A stretch of DNA of 56,956 nt from Marivita sp. (GTDB lineage Bacteria > Pseudomonadota > Alphaproteobacteria > Rhodobacterales > Rhodobacteraceae). The stretch lies in NCBI RefSeq assembly GCF_017643905.1, contig NZ_JAEPMO010000005.1:1-56956 (forward strand), read 5' to 3'. The notes below the pieces were generated by a model. It was not told where the DNA came from. It did not search any database and worked only from the letters and a program-made list of their open reading frames with translations. Numbering within the stretch: the first letter of the stretch is position 1; the number at the start of each line of letters is the position of its first letter. Position numbers and translations under genes: made by a program. This document shows positions 32,928-42,179 of this stretch, piece by piece.

Positions 32928-34112
32928 GTGGTCAGACCTTTTCCGTCTTTGGCTATTGTGACGGTTTTGGCGGTGGCGGCCGCCAGCCTTGCCCACGCAG
33001 AAACCCGTGTGGCGATCATCGACACCGCCTATGACACGCGCCCCTATCTCGATCGGCTGAAAGAGCGCGGGGTGACCGTGATCGGGCGGTATTATGCGCG
33101 CTGTGATCAGCCGGAATACGGGCTGACCGAAAAGCGGCTGATCAACCAAGGGCGGCCCAGCGACCCCGGCAGCGAGATCGCACAGATGTTCGCTAAGGGC
33201 TTCGCGGTGTTGTCGGTCTACCAGTATTACAGCAACACCCCGAACAAGTTTCGTGGCCAGAACCGCGACGGCAAAGCTCTGCCCGATGCCAATTGCAACT
33301 GGACCGGCGTTGGTCGCAGCGTGGAGGAAGAGGCGGAACTGGATGTGCAGGCAGCGATCTCTCAGGCGCAGGCCTTGGGACAGCCGCGCGGTACGGCGAT
33401 TTACTATGGCGTGGATTTCAACTTCACCGATCAGGACCGCGAGACCATCGACCTGATGACCCGCTATTTCCGCGTGATCAAGGCGCGAATGGATGCGGCG
33501 GGATTTCGGACCGGGGCCTATGGCAGCGGGCATGCGCATCAGATTCTCAAAAACGCCGGGCTGATTGAATTGTCGTGGATCTCGGCCTCGCGCGCCTTTT
33601 CCCGCACCAGCGAATTTCATCGCTCGGGCGAGTGGCACCTTTTCCAAAACCAGGTGGACCGGGAATGGTTCGGGAGCACCGGATCAGGCTGCACGCGGGG
33701 ATTGCCGCTGGATACCAATGTGCAGAACATGTTTCAGGACGCCGACATCGGCCTCTGGCGGCAGGGCGAAAGCTACATTGTTGATGAAGGCCGGACGTTA
33801 GACATTTTCGCCACACGGCGCTTTGCCTGCGATGGCGATGCCGTGGTGCGGCGCGACAGGGGGTCTTCGTCGTCGGATGTGGCCCGCGTGACTGAATGCA
33901 AGGCGGGCAAGGCCAACACGCTTCCGCCCAAGATCGACTTCGCCAATGCCGCGCGGGTGGGTGACGCCACAGATACGCTGATCGAGGTCGATGTGGATGA
34001 TGACGGCGAGTTTGACGGCTGGACCCATCACAGCAACCTGACGGCGCATTTCGGCTACAAACCCGACTGGATTTTCGAAACCGCCCGGCGCAACGCGACA
34101 TCCTGCGACTGA
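32928..34112 (+). CDS. exported DUF1906 (glycoside hydrolase-like) protein
   Basis: A 394-residue secreted protein. A signal peptide (LAIVTVLAVAAASLAHA, cleaved after AHA near residue 23) precedes a DUF1906 domain at about 25-255, the GH25-like barrel of uncertain activity. Typical segments are IIDTAYDTRPYLDRLKERGVTVIGRYYARC, AIYYGVDFNFTDQD and GAYGSGHAHQIL, with Asp and Glu residues where the lysozyme-like active site would be. The last 100 residues form a separate domain with DVDDDGEFDGW, an Asp-rich calcium-loop-like run. A GTG start is used. Cell-wall hydrolysis is possible but not shown. Confidence 0.82.
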   Translation: MVRPFPSLAIVTVLAVAAASLAHAETRVAIIDTAYDTRPYLDRLKERGVTVIGRYYARCDQPEYGLTEKRLINQGRPSDPGSEIAQMFAKGFAVLSVYQYYSNTPNKFRGQNRDGKALPDANCNWTGVGRSVEEEAELDVQAAISQAQALGQPRGTAIYYGVDFNFTDQDRETIDLMTRYFRVIKARMDAAGFRTGAYGSGHAHQILKNAGLIELSWISASRAFSRTSEFHRSGEWHLFQNQVDREWFGSTGSGCTRGLPLDTNVQNMFQDADIGLWRQGESYIVDEGRTLDIFATRRFACDGDAVVRRDRGSSSSDVARVTECKAGKANTLPPKIDFANAARVGDATDTLIEVDVDDDGEFDGWTHHSNLTAHFGYKPDWIFETARRNATSCD

Positions 34113-34237
34113 ACCTCGGCAGTTGACAGATGCTGGCGCAGGCTGGCACAACCCGCACAAGGGGCACGCGGATGCCTCGTGAGGCGACAGCCGAAGACCC
34201 GCATCCTTGAAACCTGTCTTAAGGGAAGGATGGCGCA

Positions 34238-35056
34238 TTGGCCTCACCAACTGAAATCACTCCGACTCAACTTGCCCGCCTCGTCGGGACACCGCATGCA
34301 CCAGTTCTGATCGACGTGCGCATCCAAGCAGACTTCGACGCAGATCCATACCTGATCCCTGGTGCAGTCCGACTTCGCTTTGATGACATGGACCGCTGCT
34401 ATGAAACGCTGCGCGGTCAGTCTGCCGTCGTCTATTGCCAAAAAGGTCTCAAACTCAGCCAAGGCGCGGCGGCACTCTTGCGGACAAAGGGCATTCCGGC
34501 AGAGACGCTAGAAGGCGGACATGTGGCGTGGCGCACCGCCGGTCTGCCAATGGTCGATACCGCGAAACTGCCAATGGCTGCTGAAACAGGCCACACACTA
34601 TGGGTCACACGGCACCGCCCCAAGATCGACCGTATCGCTTGCCCGTGGTTGATCCGGCGCTTTGTCGATCCACAGGCTCAGTTCCTCTTCGTGTCACCCG
34701 GTCAGGTGCTGAATGTGGCGGACAAGTTCGCGGCGACTGCGTTCGATGTGGAAAATGTCTTTTGGAGTCATCGTGGTGATACATGCACCTTTGATACGAT
34801 GATCATGGAATTCGGAATCGGTCACGAGGCTTTGGACAGATTGGCAACCATAGTGCGCGGAGCCGACACCAACCGCGATGATTTGGCACCAGAATCTGCG
34901 GGGTTGCTGGCAGCATCACTGGGGTTATCCCGCATGTACCGCGATGATCTGGAGCAGATGGAGGCGGGTTTTCTTTTGTACGATGCATTGTATCGCTGGG
35001 CACGCGATGCCACGGATGAAACTCATGGCTGGCCAAGCGCAGTTGGCGTGTCATGA
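34238..35056 (+). CDS. rhodanese-ChrB fusion protein
   Basis: A 272-residue two-domain protein. Residues about 5-108 are a rhodanese domain with the active-site loop VVYCQKG (Cys67). Residues about 115-265 are the C-terminal domain of chromate-resistance protein ChrB, seen in LWVTRHRPKIDRIACPWLIRRFVDPQAQFLFV and GDTCTFDTMI. The start is a TTG at 34238. Its stop overlaps the start of chrA (35053-35056), so both act together in chromate resistance or sulfur/oxyanion stress. ChrB domains regulate or assist chromate reduction; the rhodanese part might handle sulfur in the same response. Confidence 0.88.
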   Translation: MASPTEITPTQLARLVGTPHAPVLIDVRIQADFDADPYLIPGAVRLRFDDMDRCYETLRGQSAVVYCQKGLKLSQGAAALLRTKGIPAETLEGGHVAWRTAGLPMVDTAKLPMAAETGHTLWVTRHRPKIDRIACPWLIRRFVDPQAQFLFVSPGQVLNVADKFAATAFDVENVFWSHRGDTCTFDTMIMEFGIGHEALDRLATIVRGADTNRDDLAPESAGLLAASLGLSRMYRDDLEQMEAGFLLYDALYRWARDATDETHGWPSAVGVS

Positions 35057-36309
35057 GCGTGCCGCTCGTACAACTGTTCTGGGTGTTCCTGAAAATCGGT
35101 CTGCTGTCTTTCGGCGGCCCGGCGGCACAGATCGCGCTGATGCACCGCATGCTGGTGGATGAGCGGGACTGGCTGACGGAAAAGCAGTTTCTCAATGCGC
35201 TCAGCTTTTGCATGTTGCTGCCGGGCCCCGAGGCGATGCAGTTGGCCACCTATGCGGGCTGGCGGTTGCACGGCGTCTTGGGCGGGCTGATCGCGGGGTT
35301 GCTGTTCGTGTTGCCGGGGGCGGCGGTGATCTTTGCGCTGGCGCTGCTTTACGTGACCTATGGCGACCTGCCGCTGGTGGGCACTTTGTTCCTTGGCGTG
35401 CAGTCGGTGGCGGTGGTGATCGTGGTCGAGGCGCTGCTGAAAGTGTCGAAGCGGGCGCTGCACGGAGTCGCGCATTGGGCGCTGGCAGGCCTTGCCTTTG
35501 TTGCGATCTTCTTTTTCGCGGTGCCGTTTCCGGTGATCGTTCTGGCGGCCGGGCTGTACGGCGCGTTGATGGTTTCAAACGCGGATGCGACCCCGGCCCT
35601 TCCCGTCACCGTGTCCGCTGGCAGAAGCCTGAGCACCATCGTGATCGGACTTGCGGTCTGGGGACTCCCCGTGCTGGCGGTGGACCTCTTGTTCAACGGA
35701 ACCATCCTGACAGAAATCGCTCTTTTCTTCTCCAAGCTTGCGGTTGTCACATTTGGCGGGGCCTACGCGGTACTGGCCTACATGGCGCAGGACGTGGTGG
35801 TGCAGTACGGCTGGCTGACCCCGACCGAGATGATGGACGGGTTGGGACTGGCGGAAACCACGCCAGGCCCGTTGATCCTTGTCACGCAGTTCGTGGGCAC
35901 CTTGGCGGCGTTCCGCGAGGGCGGTTACGGGTTGGCCATCGCGGGCGGGGTGATGACGCTTTGGGTGACCTTCGTGCCCTGTTTCTTGTGGATCTTCGTC
36001 GGTGCGCCTTACATCGACTGGATTTCCGCGCAGCCACGCCTGAACGGTGCCTTGCGCGCGATCACGGCGGCAGTGGTTGGGGTGATCCTGAACCTGTCGC
36101 TCTGGTTCGCGCTGCATGTACTGTTCGACACCGTGACAAAGACAGAGGCCGGTGTGTTGCGGCTTTGGGTGCCGGGTGTAGCGACACTCAACTGGCAGGC
36201 CATCGCACTGATTGCGCTGTCGGCGGTGCTGTTGTTGCGGGCGCGTCTGGCGATTGGCTGGGTCTTGGGCATTTCTGCGGCGGCGGCATTGGTGCTGGCG
36301 CAGATCTGA
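35053..36309 (+). CDS. chrA: chromate transporter ChrA
   Basis: A 418-residue CHR-family transporter with two homologous halves of about six helices each. The first half holds LLSFGGPAAQIALMHRMLVDE, the second VVTFGGAYAVLAYMAQDVV, both the family signature FGGP/FGGA, and each half has a GPEAMQLA or TTPGPLILVTQFVG motif. It would pump chromate, and perhaps sulfate-like anions, out of the cell. It is translationally coupled to the rhodanese-ChrB gene. Confidence 0.95.
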   Translation: MSVPLVQLFWVFLKIGLLSFGGPAAQIALMHRMLVDERDWLTEKQFLNALSFCMLLPGPEAMQLATYAGWRLHGVLGGLIAGLLFVLPGAAVIFALALLYVTYGDLPLVGTLFLGVQSVAVVIVVEALLKVSKRALHGVAHWALAGLAFVAIFFFAVPFPVIVLAAGLYGALMVSNADATPALPVTVSAGRSLSTIVIGLAVWGLPVLAVDLLFNGTILTEIALFFSKLAVVTFGGAYAVLAYMAQDVVVQYGWLTPTEMMDGLGLAETTPGPLILVTQFVGTLAAFREGGYGLAIAGGVMTLWVTFVPCFLWIFVGAPYIDWISAQPRLNGALRAITAAVVGVILNLSLWFALHVLFDTVTKTEAGVLRLWVPGVATLNWQAIALIALSAVLLLRARLAIGWVLGISAAAALVLAQI

Positions 36310-36385
36310 CGCTTGGGCTTTTGCCCTTGGCGCGCGTTTCGCCTAGAGAGGGGCAACCGCTTTACGCTTGGAGGCAGGGGCAGCG

Positions 36386-37081
36386 ATGAAACTCTTTGTG
36401 GGACTGGGCAATCCGGGGGCGGGCTATGCCAGGAACCGGCACAATATCGGCTTCATGGCGATGGACCGGATCGCAGAGGATCATGGGTTCGGGCCGTGGA
36501 AATCCAAGTTTCAAGGCGAGGTGACCGAGGGGCGACTGGGCAGCGACAAGGTACTGCTGCTGAAACCCGGCACCTTCATGAACCGGTCGGGTCAGTCGGT
36601 GCAGGCGGCCATGCAGTTCTACAAGCTGGAGCCTGCAGACGTGGTGGTCTTCCATGACGAGCTCGACCTCGCCCCTGGAAAGTGCCGCGTCAAGGAGGGG
36701 GGCGGGCATGCCGGGCATAATGGCCTGCGGTCGATCCACGGCCATATCGGCGAGGCTTATGGGCGGGTGCGTCTGGGCATCGGGCATCCCGGCCACAAGG
36801 ACAAGGTCGCGGGCTATGTGCTGCACGATTTCCCCAAGGCCGACGAAGACTGGCTCGATGATCTTCTGCGCGGGATTTCGGATGGCGCGGCGCATCTGGC
36901 GGATGGGGATACGGGCAAATTCATGAATGCGGTCGCGCTGCGCGTGGCCCCGCCCCGGTCGTCGACTTCGCCGGCAAAGGCGGAAAAGGCCGATGTCCCG
37001 AAACCAGAGCCAAAACCCGAAGCCGCGCCGGAACCCGATACGCGCAACCCGTTGCAAAAGCTTGTGGATCGGTTCCGGTGA
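36386..37081 (+). CDS. pth: peptidyl-tRNA hydrolase
   Basis: A 231-residue Pth that releases tRNA from stalled peptidyl-tRNA. Conserved blocks are VGLGNPGAGYARNRHNIGF with catalytic His19 and Asn10, LLKPGTFMNRSGQSV, VFHDELDLAPGKCRVKEGGGHAGHNGLRSI, and VLHDFPKAD. The ATG at 36386 is preferred over one 18 bases upstream because it begins at MKLFVGLG with GGAGG nearby. The C-terminal 50 residues are a Pro/Glu/Lys-rich extension. Its TGA overlaps the GTG of the DUF2332 gene. Confidence 0.96.
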   Translation: MKLFVGLGNPGAGYARNRHNIGFMAMDRIAEDHGFGPWKSKFQGEVTEGRLGSDKVLLLKPGTFMNRSGQSVQAAMQFYKLEPADVVVFHDELDLAPGKCRVKEGGGHAGHNGLRSIHGHIGEAYGRVRLGIGHPGHKDKVAGYVLHDFPKADEDWLDDLLRGISDGAAHLADGDTGKFMNAVALRVAPPRSSTSPAKAEKADVPKPEPKPEAAPEPDTRNPLQKLVDRFR

Positions 37082-38115
37082 GCCTGTCCGACGCCTTGGC
37101 GCGGCAGGCAGAAGCCTGCGCTTCGTTGGGTTCGCCGTTCATGGGGCGGATGTTGCCGCTGCTCACTGAGGTCTGGCCTGAGGGATCGGCACTCGATATG
37201 GCGGTACAGGCCTTTGAAGGCGATATCGGCCCCAGCGGGCATTCCCTGCCCTTGCGATTGGCCTCGGGTCTTCATGCGCTGGTGCTGACCGGGCAGGATG
37301 CGGATCTGATCGCGGCCTATCCGCCGAACGACGTGTCCGACGAGGTGCTGAAAACCGTTCTGACATCCGCGCTGTCCCGACACGAAGCCTTCCTGATCCA
37401 ATGGATCACCTCGCCGCCACAGACCAACGAAGTGCGCCGCTCTGCAGTGCTGATCGCCGGGACACATGCCTTGGTAAAACGGACCGGGGTCACACAGGTC
37501 CACCTGTCCGAATTGGGCGCGAGCGCCGGGTTGAACCTGATGTTCGATCACTACGCGCTGGAGGCTGGTGCGACGCGCCTTGGCCCGGACGACGCCGCGC
37601 TGACGCTGGCACCCGACTGGTCTGGTCCTGCCCCGGTCAATGCACCCTTTACAGTGACCGACCGACGAGGGGTCGACCTTAACCCGCTTGATCCGCACAA
37701 CCCCGACCACGCGCTGCGGTTGCGCGCCTATCTCTGGGCGGATCAGGCACATCGCGTTGCCTTGACCGATGCCGCGATCCGGGTGAACCGCGCGCAGGTG
37801 GATCGCAGCGATGCCGTAGACTGGCTTGAGGGACGGTTGGCGGACGCGCCACAGGGGCGGATGCACCTGATCTACCACACCGTCGCGTGGCAATATTTCC
37901 CTGCCGAACGGCAAGCCACCGGGACGGCCCTCATCGAAGCAGCAGGCGCGCGGGCCACAGCCGACTTCCCGCTGGCCTGGCTGCGGATGGAAGCAGATGG
38001 TCAGGCCCGTGGAGCTGCCATAACCGCCCGTCTTTGGCCGGGAGATCATCACATCGTGTTGGGGCGTGCAGATTTTCACGGGCGCTGGGTGGAATGGACG
38101 GGCGATCCTCATTAG
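37078..38115 (+). CDS. DUF2332 family protein
   Basis: A 345-residue DUF2332 protein with the methyltransferase-like segment VHLSELGASAGLNLMFDHYAL, which resembles motif I of SAM-dependent enzymes, and HLIYHTVAWQYFP, typical of this family. The GTG start overlaps the pth stop. The enzymatic role is unknown; no substrate is suggested by the neighbours, which are unrelated housekeeping genes. Confidence 0.85.
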   Translation: MSLSDALARQAEACASLGSPFMGRMLPLLTEVWPEGSALDMAVQAFEGDIGPSGHSLPLRLASGLHALVLTGQDADLIAAYPPNDVSDEVLKTVLTSALSRHEAFLIQWITSPPQTNEVRRSAVLIAGTHALVKRTGVTQVHLSELGASAGLNLMFDHYALEAGATRLGPDDAALTLAPDWSGPAPVNAPFTVTDRRGVDLNPLDPHNPDHALRLRAYLWADQAHRVALTDAAIRVNRAQVDRSDAVDWLEGRLADAPQGRMHLIYHTVAWQYFPAERQATGTALIEAAGARATADFPLAWLRMEADGQARGAAITARLWPGDHHIVLGRADFHGRWVEWTGDPH

Positions 38116-38150
38116 GATCTGCTACAGGCAGCGCATCGCAGGAGGCCCCG

Positions 38151-38525
38151 ATGGAACCGGAAGACGCAATCAACGTGCTGGGTGGCCCGCTCGAAGGGTG
38201 CTCGACTGATCCGCTGACCGGGTTCTTCCGGGATGGCCATTGCAACACCTGCGCCGCCGATCAGGGCAGCCACACCGTCTGCGCGGTCATGACGGCGGAG
38301 TTCCTCGCCTACTCGAAATATGTGGGCAATGATCTGAGCACACCCGTGCCGCAGTACCGCTTTCCGGGGCTCAAGCCAGGCGATCACTGGTGCCTTTGCG
38401 CCTCGCGGTTCCTGCAGGCCCATGACGAGGGGTGTGCGCCGATGGTCAACCTCGCCGCGACCCACAAACGCGCGCTCGACATCGTGCCGATGCGGGTTCT
38501 CGAACAATACGACATCGACGCCTGA
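38151..38525 (+). CDS. DUF2237 family protein
   Basis: A 124-residue DUF2237 protein. The start at 38151 has GGAGG ten bases upstream. Cysteines in STDPLTGFFRDGHCNTCAADQGSHTVCAVMT and HWCLCASRF, together with His residues, could bind a metal. The conserved ending HKRALDIVPMRVLEQYDI is typical. Function is unknown; it follows the DUF2332 gene by 35 bases and may be co-transcribed. Confidence 0.88.
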   Translation: MEPEDAINVLGGPLEGCSTDPLTGFFRDGHCNTCAADQGSHTVCAVMTAEFLAYSKYVGNDLSTPVPQYRFPGLKPGDHWCLCASRFLQAHDEGCAPMVNLAATHKRALDIVPMRVLEQYDIDA

Positions 38526-38531
38526 GCCGGA

Positions 38532-39065
38532 TCAGGACGCCTTTTCAATCGGGTGCGGCGTGTCGTTCCTTGCGGCGATGGCAAGGGGATCCCCCATCAG
38601 TTCTTCGATGAAGAGGCTCAGCAGTTGCGGGCGGCCTGACACCCCGGCTTTGCGGTAGATCGCATTGGTCTGCGCCTTCACCGTGCCTTCGGACGTGCTG
38701 CGCAGCCCGGCGATATCGGCGGTGCTGAGCCCCTTGATGGAAAACAGCGCCACGTCCCGTTCAGCCGGGGTCAGTTCCCATTCGTCGAAGCGTTCGTGCA
38801 AAACCTCCATGAATGCCCCGGAGGCCAGACGGAGGCTTTCTTCTGCCGCGCGCTGTTTGCGGATCGACCGAAGCAGAAGCGTCGCGCTGACCACCATTCC
38901 CAGGATCAGACCGACCACCGCGCCGATCTGCGCCAATTCGTAGTAGACCCATGCAATGGGCGACGTCTTGATCCCAAGAATGCTCCCAAGGATGTCCCAC
39001 AACAGAAAAACACCGCTGGCCAACTGCAGCGTCAACAAAGGAAACAGGGCAACCCAAACTTTCAC
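38532..39065 (-). CDS. membrane-anchored LuxR-type regulator
   Basis: A 177-residue protein: two membrane helices (VALFPLLTLQLASGVFLLWDILGSILGI and IGAVVGLILGMVVSATLLL) followed by a cytoplasmic LuxR/GerE DNA-binding domain (LTPAERDVALFSIKGLSTADIAGLRSTSEGTVKAQTNAIYRKAGVSGRPQLLSLFIEEL). There is no sensor or autoinducer domain. Proteins of this design are frequent next to PepSY proteins in Roseobacters. It lies 30 bases downstream of the Asp-rich protein gene and is probably in one operon with both PepSY-like proteins, perhaps reporting periplasmic calcium or misfolded protein. Confidence 0.85.
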   Translation of the reverse strand: MKVWVALFPLLTLQLASGVFLLWDILGSILGIKTSPIAWVYYELAQIGAVVGLILGMVVSATLLLRSIRKQRAAEESLRLASGAFMEVLHERFDEWELTPAERDVALFSIKGLSTADIAGLRSTSEGTVKAQTNAIYRKAGVSGRPQLLSLFIEELMGDPLAIAARNDTPHPIEKAS

Positions 39066-39095
39066 TGGTCCATCGAGGCTCCGAGGTAGGACGGA

Positions 39096-39599
39096 TCAAT
39101 CGTCATCGTCGTCATCGTCGTCATTGCCTCCACCACCGCGACCACTGTTGTCGTCCCGGTCGTCGTCCCGGTCGTCGTCCCGGTCATCGTCGCGATCGTC
39201 ATCGTCATCACGATCGTCACGGTCATCATCGCGACCGCTGTTGCTGCTGCCGCTACCGCTGTTGTCGCTGTCATCGTCGGCGTCATCATCGTCGACGTCG
39301 TTGCTACGGTCGTCATCGACGTCATCGTCGTCGCGGCCCCGTCTGCCGTTGTCATCGGACCGATCTTCGTAATCCCGCAAGATCGCGCCCGTGGCGGGGT
39401 TCAGGACGATCTCGCGGCTTCCCCGCGGCCCGGTTGCAACGATCCGTGTCCGTCCAAGCAGCGTCCGCGCAACCCGTATTCTCTGGTAGCCCTGACGCTT
39501 CAGCTGATTGACCACCTGTTCCTCGGCCGTCTGCGCAAAAAGCGCGCCGGGGAAGGTGACGCCTGCGAGCAGGCTTGCCATGAGCTGTCTTCGTTTCAT
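39096..39599 (-). CDS. exported PepSY-like protein with Asp/Arg-rich tail (short)
   Basis: A 167-residue exported protein. A signal peptide ends near FAQ, then one PepSY-like unit runs to about residue 75 (EEQVVNQLKRQGYQRIRVARTLLGRTRIVATGPRGSREIVLNPATGAIL). The remaining 90 residues are almost only Asp, Arg, Ser, Asn and Gly, with DDDRDD-type repeats and a final run of eight Asp. This tail is built by imperfect repeats of GTC/ATC-type codons on the plus strand. The ATG at 39599 has GGAGG upstream. The tail could bind calcium; no classical RTX nonapeptide is seen. Confidence 0.8.
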   Translation of the reverse strand: MKRRQLMASLLAGVTFPGALFAQTAEEQVVNQLKRQGYQRIRVARTLLGRTRIVATGPRGSREIVLNPATGAILRDYEDRSDDNGRRGRDDDDVDDDRSNDVDDDDADDDSDNSGSGSSNSGRDDDRDDRDDDDDRDDDRDDDRDDDRDDNSGRGGGGNDDDDDDDD

Positions 39600-39611
39600 T
39601 CCCAACCTCCA

Positions 39612-39643
39612 AGAGGTTCCCGCCGGTTGGGGCGAGAACCTCT
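39612..39643 (-). promoter_or_regulatory. hairpin covering the ribosome site of the short PepSY gene
   Basis: AGAGGTTC (39612-39619) pairs with GAACCTCT (39636-39643), extended by CGCC/GGCG inside the loop. It lies in the 65-base gap between the two PepSY genes, and its edge touches the GGAGG of the downstream gene. It may lower expression of that gene relative to the first, by attenuation or by masking. Confidence 0.5.
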
Positions 39644-39664
39644 GGTCTTCAGCTATCAGATCGA

Positions 39665-40567
39665 TCAATCGTCGTCATCATTGTCGTCGTCGTCGTCATC
39701 GTCGCGATCATCATCCCGGTCGTCGTCGCGATCATCGTCGTCGTCATCGTCGTCGTGGGAATCGTCATCACGCCCACGATCATCATCGCCGTTGTCATCG
39801 TCGCGGCCACCCCGATCGTCGTCGCGGTCATCATCGCGATCGTCATCGTCGCGATCGTCATCGTCGCGGCCGCTGCGGCGGTCATCATCGTCATCGTCGT
39901 CATCACCCCTGCCGCTACGGCGGTCGTCGTCGCGACTGTCATCGGAGCTTGCGCTGTCGACAAAGTCACGGTTCCGGTTGTCGATTTCCACGCCCGGACG
40001 GGTGTCTTCCCCGGATCGCACGGTTTCAACCTCTTGCTTGATGACCTCGCCTGTGGCGCGGTCAAAAACGGTTTCGACCTTTTCGGTGCCACGGATCGCT
40101 TCGACCTTGGTCTGGGTCACCCCGTTCTTGACTTCGATCCGGGTGAACCCCTGCGCCTGAAGATCGCTCACAAGCTGATCCGTCGACATACTGCCGGTCC
40201 CGGCGAAAGTGGTCGAGGTGCTGGTCGACGTCGCAGTCGTTGTGCGACTGTCATCCGAGACACGTCCGACATCGACGAAATTGCGATCACGATTGCGGAT
40301 TTCGACACCCGGTCGCGTGTCTTCGCCAGCACGTACACGTTCGACCTCCTGTTTGAGGATGTTGCCGGTGGCGCGGTCATAGACCACTTCGAGCTTCTGT
40401 GTGCCGCGGATCGCCTCGACCTTGATCTGGCCGATGCCATTGTCGATCTCAATACGCTGGAAACCCTGCTTGGTCAGGTCGTTGATGATCTGATCGGTTG
40501 CGGATTGCGCCATGGCCATTGTGCTGGCGAAGGTCGCGACGACCGCGGAAATCAATGTCTTTTTCAC
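39665..40567 (-). CDS. exported PepSY repeat protein with Asp-rich tail (long)
   Basis: A 300-residue exported protein started by GTG. After a signal peptide (MKKTLISAVVATFASTMAMAQ) there are two PepSY-like repeats, at about 22-90 and 130-195, each with the core QIINDLTKQGFQRIEI or QLVSDLQAQGFTRIEV followed by a KVEAIRGT block and an ATGN/ATGE turn. Residues from about 200 are nearly all Asp and Arg with Gly and Ser, in four-residue DDDR periods. The pair of repeats points to gene duplication from the short paralogue downstream. A polyanionic calcium- or metal-binding role is likely but untested. Confidence 0.82.
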   Translation of the reverse strand: MKKTLISAVVATFASTMAMAQSATDQIINDLTKQGFQRIEIDNGIGQIKVEAIRGTQKLEVVYDRATGNILKQEVERVRAGEDTRPGVEIRNRDRNFVDVGRVSDDSRTTTATSTSTSTTFAGTGSMSTDQLVSDLQAQGFTRIEVKNGVTQTKVEAIRGTEKVETVFDRATGEVIKQEVETVRSGEDTRPGVEIDNRNRDFVDSASSDDSRDDDRRSGRGDDDDDDDDRRSGRDDDDRDDDDRDDDRDDDRGGRDDDNGDDDRGRDDDSHDDDDDDDDRDDDRDDDRDDDDDDDNDDDD

Positions 40568-40654
40568 TGGTTAAGTCCTTTCATGTCCGGTGGCCTGCGG
40601 AAATGCAGATGAACCGAACCTGACCGCTTCCGTCGCAGTGAGATATTTGCAGAT

Positions 40655-40707
40655 GGTTTAAACCCCGGTCCATAAACCCACGCCCAACGCGCCTAAACCC
40701 AGGTTTA
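40655..40707. promoter_or_regulatory. GGTTTA/TAAACC repeats upstream of the PepSY operon
   Basis: The palindrome GGTTTAAACC (40655-40664), a single TAAACC (40673-40678) and the inverted repeat TAAACCCAGGTTTA (40694-40707) lie 90-140 bases before the PepSY start. Repeated TAAACC/GGTTTA units at roughly one-turn and two-turn spacing look like operator sites, possibly for the LuxR-type regulator of the operon. The remaining part of this 239-base gap holds only the trpB terminator. Confidence 0.5.
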
Positions 40708-40734
40708 TGAGGACCCTTGGGGGTATCGCGGCAA

Positions 40735-40768
40735 AGAAAAACCCCCCGCGCTTGGGGCGCGAGGGGTC
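40735..40768 (-). terminator. rho-independent terminator of trpB
   Basis: On the minus strand an 11-base GC-rich stem (ACCCCTCGCGC with GCGCGGGGGGT, one wobble) is followed by TTTTTCTTT. It is 40 bases past the trpB stop and points the right way. Confidence 0.85.
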
Positions 40769-40806
40769 TGGAGGTAGGACTAGACCGAAGGTTTATACGG
40801 CAGGGC

Positions 40807-42027
<1,221 letters not shown>

Positions 42028-42086
42028 CGCGCGCCTCTTTTGTCGAACGGGACACAGGTAGCGGGGTGCAGCGGGATGAGCAAGGG

Positions 42087-42179
42087 CAAGCGCCTTCGAA
42101 GGCGCTTGGGACCGCGTTTCGAAACGCGGTTTTTAAGCCAATTCGAATTGGCTTGGCTCACGCGATTTCGAAATCGCGT
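42087..42179. repeat. array of four tandem perfect palindromes with a TTCGAA core
   Basis: Four perfect palindromes follow one another: 42087-42108 (22 bases, arm CAAGCGCC), 42111-42130 (arm ACCGCGT), 42135-42154 (arm AAGCCAA) and 42160-42179 (arm ACGCGAT). All are centred on TTCGAA, but their arms differ. Centres lie 23, 24 and 25 bases apart. The last ends at the base before the stop codon of the 76-residue gene, and the first lies 60 bases before trpB. On the minus-strand transcript they would make four successive hairpins. Confidence 0.9.

Noticed and set aside
39096-39960. Codon repeats in the PepSY tails considered as a CRISPR or tandem satellite array
   Set aside because: There is no constant repeat-spacer structure; the pattern follows codons of Asp and Arg inside a reading frame.
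39508-40612. Plus-strand frames rich in His/Arg or Ser over the PepSY genes
   Set aside because: They are antisense readings of the Asp codon repeats; signal peptides and ribosome sites are only on the minus strand.
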